Source: an uncultured Actinomycetes bacterium
GTDB taxonomy: Bacteria > Actinomycetota > Aquicultoria > CAJVYJ01
Direction of reading: 5' to 3'
Assembly (NCBI GenBank): GCA_913009475.1
Contig: CAJVYJ010000020.1
Location: 1-16,029 of the forward strand
Length of the DNA stretch: 16,029 bases
Part shown: positions 1-5,180 of the stretch, in pieces
Numbering within the stretch: position 1 is the stretch's first letter
Layout: each line of letters opens with the position of its first letter
The notes under the pieces: model-generated
What the model saw: the letters and a program-made list of their open reading frames with translations, nothing else
The model's database searches: none
What the model was told of the DNA's origin: nothing
Position numbers and translations under genes: made by a program

Positions 1-119
1 GTACGCAGATATCTTGATGACCTACTGACTATGAACCGTTTGTCTCGTTAGCTGGGATAGTTGTGTTGTGTCTACATTTTTTTTTTGTTTTTTTTATTTT
101 TGTTGTTGTTTTTTTTTTT
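1..119. other. Probable artefactual end sequence, T-rich low complexity
   Basis: This stretch lies outside the adapter at 120-177, so it is not contiguous with the genomic insert in any reliable sense. Positions 77-119 are almost entirely T with scattered G and A, which is typical of low-quality or runaway extension sequence. Positions 1-76 are mixed-composition sequence that I do not recognise and that carries no convincing reading frame. Treat it as assembly or library artefact. Confidence 0.85.
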
Positions 120-177
120 AATGATACGGCGACCACCGAGATCTACACTCTTTCCCTACACGACGCTCTTCCGATCT
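120..177 (+). other. Illumina P5/universal adapter contamination
   Basis: These 58 bases match the Illumina TruSeq universal (P5) adapter as I remember it. They begin AATGATACGGCGACCACC and end with the read-1 primer end GCTCTTCCGATCT. The genomic insert begins right after it, at about 178. Read on the minus strand, the adapter extends the neighbouring reading frame with the peptide IGRASCRERV, a well-known adapter translation product. Confidence 0.98.
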
Positions 178-541
178 GAGAATCAACGGCGATAGCTTGA
201 GGTAGGATTTTATACGGTCTTTCCGGCAGCTGTCTTTTCGTCCATACTATATTGCCGTCAGGCTTGACTTTAGTCAGCCATTGGCCGCGACGGCGCCCTT
301 CTCTTTTCTCTAATTTATCGAGTAAATAGACATTTTGCTTGGCGTCAACCGCTATATCGATCTTAGTTCGCCTGGGATCGCTTTTGGCATAACTTGGTGA
401 AGCATGGTTTACGGACCAAGAAATGTTGAAACTGGAACCGTCTTCCCCTCTGACCGCTTGAGGTGTATCTGATGATTGGCAACCACTAAATACAAGCGTA
501 CTTACTATGATTAAAATAATAATAATTATTTTATGGCGCAT
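178..541 (-). CDS. Putative lipoprotein with propeller-like repeats, 3' end lost
   Basis: This is the first 121 codons of a gene whose 3' end is cut by the adapter. A longer frame starts at 592, but the ATG at 541 is preferred because AGGAG (546-550) lies 4 bases upstream and because translation from there gives a compact signal peptide. That peptide has a basic MRHK start, an Ile-rich hydrophobic core, and lipobox VFSG-C at Cys21, the predicted acylated residue after cleavage by signal peptidase II. The exported part contains IDIAVDAKQNVYLLD (about residues 62-76) and a second IAVDS at the cut end. These resemble the strand-turn units of NHL/SBBP-type beta-propellers, with KPDGNIVW between them. 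The family is uncertain and the propeller call is an inference from about one and a half repeats. The function is unknown. It is divergent from the plus-strand gene at 954. Confidence 0.8.
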
Positions 542-551
542 AAATCTCCTG

Positions 552-587
552 ATTATCATTATTATGATAATACTTAATGACATTAAG
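552..587. repeat. Two inverted repeats, possible operator of the lipoprotein gene
   Basis: There are two perfect AT-rich inverted repeats between the start codon at 541 and the putative -35 box. ATTATCAT-tatt-ATGATAAT spans 552-571. CTTAAT-gac-ATTAAG spans 573-587 and lies in the promoter spacer. Their position over the -10 box and spacer is where a repressor would bind. AT-rich DNA produces such palindromes by chance, so the operator role is only a suggestion. Confidence 0.3.
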
Positions 588-592
588 AACAA
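564..592 (-). promoter_or_regulatory. Putative promoter of the minus-strand lipoprotein gene
   Basis: On the minus strand, TTGTTC (587-592) is followed after 17 bases by TATCAT (564-569), a 5/6 match to the sigma-70 -10 consensus. Transcription would start near 557, giving a short leader of about 16 bases that contains the AGGAG ribosome-binding site. The -35 box is weak (TTG only). Confidence 0.4.
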
Positions 593-625
593 CTGATTAA
601 CTTAAGACACAACCTGGGAACTAAG

Positions 626-673
626 AGTCTCTGACCCGCCGATATCAGAACTTATGTCCGCGGACCTTTTTTT
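626..673 (+). other. Unassigned hairpin segment with T-run
   Basis: On the plus strand AGT-c-TCTGA (626-634) can pair with TCAGA-ACT (645-652) around a 10-base loop. The self-complementary GTCCGCGGAC (656-665) follows, and then seven T (667-673). It resembles a small structured RNA with a terminator-like end, but the second stem would be only about 3 bp once a loop is allowed. No plus-strand gene precedes it and I see no clear promoter for it. Confidence 0.2.
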
Positions 674-708
674 GAGATTAGATTAATATTAGAAAATATA
701 CATATTTC

Positions 709-737
709 TTGCTTGCTGGAGTTGATTTAGGTATAGT
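709..737 (+). promoter_or_regulatory. Putative sigma-70 promoter for the plus-strand locus
   Basis: TTGCTT (709-714) and TATAGT (732-737) are separated by exactly 17 bases, a good match to the vegetative consensus. Transcription would start near 744, leaving about 150 bases of leader before the first well-formed start codon at 896. Confidence 0.55.
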
Positions 738-777
738 GAATGAAAATAAATATTCCTTGCTAAGTTTGTTGTTGGGG

Positions 778-822
778 GGCGACGAACTCAAAGTCGCCAA
801 TCTAATTATAGGTTGGTTTTTT
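778..822 (+). terminator. Attenuator-like hairpin pair in the leader
   Basis: The first hairpin is GGCGAC (778-783) paired with GTCGCC (793-798) around a 9-base loop. The second, terminator-like hairpin is CCAATC (797-802) paired with GGTTGG (811-816), with one G-U pair and an 8-base loop, followed directly by six T (817-822). The two stems share bases 797-798, so both cannot form completely. The element lies about 35 bases after the predicted transcription start and upstream of the reading frames, which is the layout of a premature-termination control. I do not recognise it as a known riboswitch class. The short stems keep confidence moderate. Confidence 0.4.
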
Positions 823-895
823 AGTATACGGCGGAGGTGGTGCTTGATAAAAAATCATGTAAAGGGATAAATACAACTTTATAGGGGTGATTAAG

Positions 896-985
896 ATGTT
901 TAGAACATTATTTGAAGGTATTTGGGGCCTGGTTCTGAATATTTGGGGGAAAGTTGAGTCAGAAAAGAAACGAATTTATCGTTAA
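896..985 (+). CDS. Possible 29-residue small protein or leader ORF
   Basis: An ATG at 896 is preceded by GGGGTGA (884-890) at good spacing and opens a 29-codon frame ending in TAA at 983-985. The product would be MFRTLFEGIWGLVLNIWGK followed by a charged tail, VESEKKRIYR. The first two thirds are hydrophobic and tryptophan-containing, and could form a short membrane or amphipathic helix. The frame overlaps the TTG start (954) of the next gene by 32 bases in a different frame, so it might couple translation of that gene. It could also be the true N-terminus of that gene separated by a frameshift or sequencing error. An upstream 8-codon frame (TTG 844 to TAA 870) follows a strong GGAGG (833-837) and may be a further leader peptide. 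No homolog is recognised. Confidence 0.4.
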   Translation: MFRTLFEGIWGLVLNIWGKVESEKKRIYR

Positions 986-1598
986 CCGCAAAAACATCCG
1001 GCTTAAAGGAGTATTAAAAGGCTGGGTCGGCATAGAAGTACTCGGCCTTTTAATACTGATTTTATTATTAGTATCTTGCGTTGATTTAACTAAAGTCAAG
1101 GCGGAAGCGGGAGTCAAAAAAATAGAAGTCGGTAGGCAAACTAACGCCAAAAAAAAGACGGTCAGTGTTGATGAAGTATTTCTGAATTTAAAGAAGAAAT
1201 TGATTATACCGGTATTAAAGCCTACTTACCTGCCTGACGGCTACTTCGTTTCCTCTGATTTTGATGTTCGTGAAAATAGCGGTAAGAATCCGCGTGTCAT
1301 AAATAGCGGTCAGGCGGAGATCGAGTTGGAGCAGGCCGGCTATGACAAAGACAGTGAATATGGACATAAGTGGCTAAGATTTAGTTTTGGCAGTTCGTTG
1401 GATATCGCCAATTACTCTACCCCGGGACTATATATTAATGGTAATCCAGCCCTATATGTAGGTGGTAAAAAAGCAAATTGGGCCATGATAAGCTGGGTCA
1501 GAGTGTGGAAAGGCCACAAGATACGCTATGCGCTCGAAGGCAGTGGCATTTCCGGTAAAGAACTTATCAGGATTGCTAAGTCGATGAAGCAACAGTAG
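954..1598 (+). CDS. Predicted lipoprotein of unknown function (DUF4367-like C-terminus)
   Basis: A 214-residue frame begins with TTG at 954. It is the only usable start between an in-frame stop at 936-938 and the hydrophobic segment, and the site upstream (GGGGGA) is weak and close. The N-terminus is basic for about 23 residues. A hydrophobic stretch at about residues 27-41 then ends in LLVSC (Cys42), which fits a lipobox, so the protein is probably membrane-anchored and exported. Residues 84-98 (IIPVLKPTYLPDGYF) and the C-terminus (about 176-212, WAMISWVRVWKG then SGKELIRIAKSMK) resemble DUF4367-type domains, in which a final helix with an ELIKIAES-like motif closes the fold. That family assignment is from memory and tentative. 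It is the only plus-strand gene and converges on rsmB. Confidence 0.75.
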   Translation: MSQKRNEFIVNRKNIRLKGVLKGWVGIEVLGLLILILLLVSCVDLTKVKAEAGVKKIEVGRQTNAKKKTVSVDEVFLNLKKKLIIPVLKPTYLPDGYFVSSDFDVRENSGKNPRVINSGQAEIELEQAGYDKDSEYGHKWLRFSFGSSLDIANYSTPGLYINGNPALYVGGKKANWAMISWVRVWKGHKIRYALEGSGISGKELIRIAKSMKQQ

Positions 1599-1620
1599 CA
1601 GGCTTCACCTCTTTCGTTTT
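1585..1620 (+). terminator. Weak intrinsic terminator candidate after the plus-strand gene
   Basis: TGAAGC (1585-1590) pairs with GCTTCA (1602-1607) around an 11-base loop that includes the stop codon (1596-1598). A T-rich but interrupted tail follows (1608-1620). Between the converging genes there is also an all-AT perfect repeat, TTAAATT-atc-AATTTAA (1628-1644). I see no strong terminator for the minus-strand operon in this gap. Confidence 0.35.
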
Positions 1621-1659
1621 GAGTTATTTAAATTATCAATTTAATAATACAAGATTTCA

Positions 1660-2988
1660 CTATGATAATTTTCTGAGTGCGGCAACAAACATTCCATCCA
1701 AACCTTGAATATAAGTTTGGGTTTGAATAAACTGGTTTTTTTCCGATAACCCCAGTTTTTTTGATATTTCACTTAACTTCTCTATTTTGAAATTACGGTG
1801 GCTCTTTATGAATTTATCGATTACATCACTAGTCTCTTCACGAGTATTAGTACAAACTGAGTAAATTATCAAACCATTATTTTTTATGTATGATACCGCT
1901 TGATTCAACAATTTATCTTGAATCAACGCCAATGTTCCAATATCTTGTTCACGGCGCTGCCAACGAAGATCCGGTCGGCGGCTAAGCACCCCCAAACCCG
2001 AACAAGGGGCGTCAATCAATATTCTGTCTGCTTGAGGCAGGTCTAATATGCGAGTGGCATCGCCAAGCACCGGTTTTACTATCTTTACTCCCAGACGTTC
2101 ACAATTATCCATAACCAACCGCAATCGCTTTTCATTTATTTCCACTGCAAATATTTCACCTTGGTTTCTCATTAATTGACCAATATGTGTTGTTTTGCCT
2201 CCGGGACCAGCGCAGAGTTCGATAATAGCCTCACCAGCCTTCGCATTCAGAGAGGTCCCAGCTAAGATAGAAGCTTCATTTTGCAGATAGAAATCGCCTG
2301 AATCGAAACCATAGTCAGCAATAGAGCCGCCGACTATGACAATGGATTCTTGAGTATAGGGCCCCGGCCTTGCGTCAATGTTTTTTATTTTTAATTTTTT
2401 AATTAGAGACACGCGGTCAATTCTTAAAAGGTTTGTCCTTAATGTCAATTGAGGGCGCAGATTATCAGCCCGACAAACTTTTTCCGTTTCCTCTATGCCC
2501 ATATCGAGCAGCATTCTTTTAACCAGCCATAAAGGATGCGAGTATTTTATGGAGATATACTCAGCCGGCTTTTCGTCACGGTCAGGCCAGGGCAAGGAAG
2601 ATTTATTTCGTAAAGCTGCACGCAACAATCCGTTTATAAAAGGGGCTCGATTGGGGGAAAAAGTCTTTACCATCTCAACCGCCTCGTTGATAGCGGCATA
2701 ATCAGGGATATTGTCAATAAACCAGATTTGATAGATAGCCAGCCGCAAAATATTCTTGATTATTAAATCCAGCTTATCAAACGGAGTATTAGAAAATACC
2801 GTTATTATCCAGTCTATAGTTCCCTGCCTTCTCAACGTGCCTGAGACAAGTTCGGTAACCAAAGCTTTGTCCCTCGAAGATAAATCGGTTTTGGCTAATT
2901 GAGAGCGCAGCTCCAGATTGGAGTAACCGGATTTTGAATCAATAGCATTTTTAATCTTAAGAGCTATTCGTCGAGCGGAAACAGCCAC
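1660..2988 (-). CDS. rsmB: 16S rRNA (cytosine-967-C5)-methyltransferase RsmB
   Basis: The gene encodes 442 residues, the normal length for RsmB, which uses SAM to methylate C967 of 16S rRNA (E. coli numbering). Residues 1-130 form the NusB-like RNA-binding domain and the rest is the Rossmann methyltransferase. SAM-binding motif ELCAGPGGKT lies at 257-266. The two catalytic-region cysteines are Cys329 in DAPCSG and Cys379 in YSVCT. The last motif is usually YSTC, so Val378 is a small departure. The start is GTG at 2988, 13 bases after the preceding peptidase gene, with a GGGG-type site upstream. It is last in the metK-priA-def-fmt-peptidase-rsmB run, as in many Gram-positive genomes. Its SAM substrate is made by the first gene of the same riboswitch-controlled run. 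Confidence 0.95.
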   Translation of the reverse strand: MAVSARRIALKIKNAIDSKSGYSNLELRSQLAKTDLSSRDKALVTELVSGTLRRQGTIDWIITVFSNTPFDKLDLIIKNILRLAIYQIWFIDNIPDYAAINEAVEMVKTFSPNRAPFINGLLRAALRNKSSLPWPDRDEKPAEYISIKYSHPLWLVKRMLLDMGIEETEKVCRADNLRPQLTLRTNLLRIDRVSLIKKLKIKNIDARPGPYTQESIVIVGGSIADYGFDSGDFYLQNEASILAGTSLNAKAGEAIIELCAGPGGKTTHIGQLMRNQGEIFAVEINEKRLRLVMDNCERLGVKIVKPVLGDATRILDLPQADRILIDAPCSGLGVLSRRPDLRWQRREQDIGTLALIQDKLLNQAVSYIKNNGLIIYSVCTNTREETSDVIDKFIKSHRNFKIEKLSEISKKLGLSEKNQFIQTQTYIQGLDGMFVAALRKLS

Positions 2989-3001
2989 TAGCTCAACCCC
3001 A

Positions 3002-3700
3002 TTAGCTGCTACGCCGGCTGAGTAAGATAAAGTAGATTAACTGAGTAATTGCGGCCAGGGCTGCTGCTACGTAAGTTAGGGCCGCGGCCGTTAATACGCT
3101 CTTGGCCCCTTTATACTCTTCCGGCCTGACATAGTTGCCGTTGGTAAGCATCGCCAGGGCCCGGCGGCTGGCGTTAAATTCAACCGGTAGGGTTACCAAT
3201 TGAAACAAGACAGCGGCGGCAAATAATACAATCCCCACTTCCATTGCCAAAACTCCTATGGTCGGTAGGCTATAGATAAGAAAAAAGCCTATGATTATTA
3301 ATATAGGAGCCATGCGAGAGCCCAGATTCGCGGCCGGCACCAGGCCGGCGCGCAGGCGCATCTGTATATATCCGGTTTTGTCTTGCACGGCATGACCGGT
3401 CTCATGAGCGGCTATGCTCAACGCGGCTATCGATTTACCCTGGTAAATACCCTGTGACAGCCTTAACACTTTGGCCTTAGGGTCATAATGGTCACTTAAT
3501 TCGCCGCCAACAGGCTCAACCGCTACTTGACTTAGGTTATTGCCATCCAACAGTCGCCGGGCCAACTCAGCGCCCGTAATACCCGCTGACGCGGTAATCT
3601 GTGAATATTTTTTATAAGCCGACTTTACCTTATATTGAGCCCATAAGGTCAACAATATCGCCGGTCCGACTATGATAAAATACAATGGATCAAAAAACAT
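3002..3700 (-). CDS. YugP-type membrane zinc metallopeptidase
   Basis: This is a 232-residue member of the neutral zinc metallopeptidase family of which B. subtilis YugP is the type (Zn_peptidase_2). The zinc site HETGH is at 99-103, and a likely third ligand Glu174 lies in EFNASRRA, as in the M48-like layout. Hydrophobic segments lie near 5-22, 119-146, 149-172 and 205-227, so it is an integral membrane protein. A GTG at 3712 opens the frame four codons earlier, but it lies inside the Shine-Dalgarno AGAGGTGA. The ATG at 3700 has that site about 8 bases upstream and gives MFFDPLYF, a typical family N-terminus, so it is chosen. The substrate is unknown. It lies between fmt and rsmB, 35 bases after fmt when counted from this start, a placement seen in Firmicutes and some Actinobacteria. 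Confidence 0.9.
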   Translation of the reverse strand: MFFDPLYFIIVGPAILLTLWAQYKVKSAYKKYSQITASAGITGAELARRLLDGNNLSQVAVEPVGGELSDHYDPKAKVLRLSQGIYQGKSIAALSIAAHETGHAVQDKTGYIQMRLRAGLVPAANLGSRMAPILIIIGFFLIYSLPTIGVLAMEVGIVLFAAAVLFQLVTLPVEFNASRRALAMLTNGNYVRPEEYKGAKSVLTAAALTYVAAALAAITQLIYFILLSRRSS

Positions 3701-3735
3701 TTTAATACTCACCTCTAATTAACAATTTAAAAATA

Positions 3736-4656
3736 TTATATCATCTCGCCAATAGTTAACCTAGAGCCACGCCCATAATCAGCTCCGCTCATCTCCGCTT
3801 TGCCCTCGGGTTTAACTATTTGTAAAGAGAGAGCGCCATCTTTCGCGGCTATAATAAATTCATTTTTAAGAGAAATTATGGTTTTAGGCGGATGAGTGTC
3901 GTTAGGTCTGAGCTCCGCCTTTAGAATCTTTATCATTTTATTATTTATCAGCGTGTACGCCCCCGGCCGCGGAGATAAGGCCCTGATTAAATAAGATATA
4001 TTCGTTGCGTCATTTTCCCAGTCAATACGCATCTCCGCTTTACTTACTTTAGAGGCGTAAGTGGCTTTCTCGTCATCCTGTGGGGTAGCTGAAATGTTCT
4101 GCTCGGATATGCCTTTAAGAGTATCGAGCACCAGTACCGCACCTGCAATCGCCAGCTTTTTGGTTAAAGTCTCACAGTTGTCCGTCTTGGTTATATCCAC
4201 GGCTGATTGAAGATAGACGTCGCCCGCGTCTAAATCCGGCGCCATTTTCATAGTCGATACTCCTGTTTTTTTCCTTCCGTCCATTATAGCTCTTTGTATG
4301 GGAGCAGCCCCTCTGTATTCAGGTAATAAAGAGGCGTGTAAATTCAAGCAGCCGTAGGTTGGCAGTCGCAACAACCACATCGGCAATATACGTCCATAAG
4401 CGGCGACTACTATAACGTCGGGCCTAATTTCCTCGACTATTTTTTGAAGTTCGATATTATTTTTTATTGTTTTTGGTTGGATTAGCCTAATGTTGTTTTT
4501 TAAGGCAAATTCCTTAACCGCGGAGACGCTAAGATGTAAACGGCGTCCCTTAGGCTTATCGGGTTGGGTTATAATCGCTTTAAGGTCATGGTTCCGATGG
4601 ATGCTATCCAGTGTAGGTAAGGCGAATTCAGGTGTTCCCATAAATATCAATTTCAT
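3736..4656 (-). CDS. fmt: Methionyl-tRNA formyltransferase
   Basis: The 306-residue enzyme transfers a formyl group from 10-formyl-tetrahydrofolate to the initiator Met-tRNA. The N-terminal Rossmann domain begins with FMGTPEFALPTL (5-16). The folate and catalytic region holds NLHASLLPEYRGAAPIQ (105-121), with Asn105 and His107, and then DLDAGD (141-146) with the catalytic aspartate. QPDKPKGR (31-38) is the tRNA-acceptor loop motif. The C-terminal part (about 205 on) is the OB-like tRNA-binding domain. The ATG at 4656 overlaps the def stop codon as ATGA, so translation is probably coupled to def. That pairing joins the enzymes that add and remove the formyl group. Confidence 0.97.
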   Translation of the reverse strand: MKLIFMGTPEFALPTLDSIHRNHDLKAIITQPDKPKGRRLHLSVSAVKEFALKNNIRLIQPKTIKNNIELQKIVEEIRPDVIVVAAYGRILPMWLLRLPTYGCLNLHASLLPEYRGAAPIQRAIMDGRKKTGVSTMKMAPDLDAGDVYLQSAVDITKTDNCETLTKKLAIAGAVLVLDTLKGISEQNISATPQDDEKATYASKVSKAEMRIDWENDATNISYLIRALSPRPGAYTLINNKMIKILKAELRPNDTHPPKTIISLKNEFIIAAKDGALSLQIVKPEGKAEMSGADYGRGSRLTIGEMI

Positions 4657-5150
4657 CTATTGTCCCACATCTCCATAATTTTTTTTATAGCCTTTTGACG
4701 TTCATCGGGATTAGTTCTTTCCAGGATAGTGAAACCTTCAAGATGGTCGATCTCATGCTGTAATACTCTAGCTAAAAAATCCTCCGCGTCTATCTCCACC
4801 TCGCGACCTTGAATATCAACCGCCTTAAAACCGATTTTGACAGCTCTTTTTATAGGTACGCTTATATCAGGCAGGCACAGGCACCCTTCCTCATCTACCT
4901 CCTTTTTATCCCCATAGTAGACAATTTCCGGATTTACATAAGCAACGTAGTCATTGTCGCCGATATCGATCACTATCAATCGCTTCAGCGTACCTATCTG
5001 AGGCGCCGCCAAACCAATGCCCGCGGCGTCATACATTGTTTCCGCCATATTTTGCGCCAACTGTTTTATCTGTTTTTCTACCTTATCCAACGGCGTTGAT
5101 TTTTCTTTCAACACCGGGTCACCGTAATAGCGAATTGGCAATTTTGCCAT
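4653..5150 (-). CDS. def: Peptide deformylase
   Basis: The 165-residue metalloenzyme removes the N-formyl group from nascent proteins. The three family motifs are present: GIGLAAPQIG (44-53), EGCLC (88-92) with metal ligand Cys90, and QHEIDHLEG (131-139) with His132, catalytic Glu133 and His136. The second motif is normally EGCLS, so Cys92 replaces the usual Ser. The start ATG at 5150 has GAGGT about 8 bases upstream. It lies 30 bases after priA and overlaps fmt by 4 bases. The length is typical of bacterial type I deformylases. Confidence 0.97.
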   Translation of the reverse strand: MAKLPIRYYGDPVLKEKSTPLDKVEKQIKQLAQNMAETMYDAAGIGLAAPQIGTLKRLIVIDIGDNDYVAYVNPEIVYYGDKKEVDEEGCLCLPDISVPIKRAVKIGFKAVDIQGREVEIDAEDFLARVLQHEIDHLEGFTILERTNPDERQKAIKKIMEMWDNR

Positions 5151-5180
5151 AGATTCTTACCTCGCAATCAATGCTATATT

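Noticed and set aside
61..119. The T-rich stretch considered as a terminator or poly(A)/poly(T) feature.
   Set aside because: It lies outside the adapter and therefore outside the genomic insert, with no hairpin before it.
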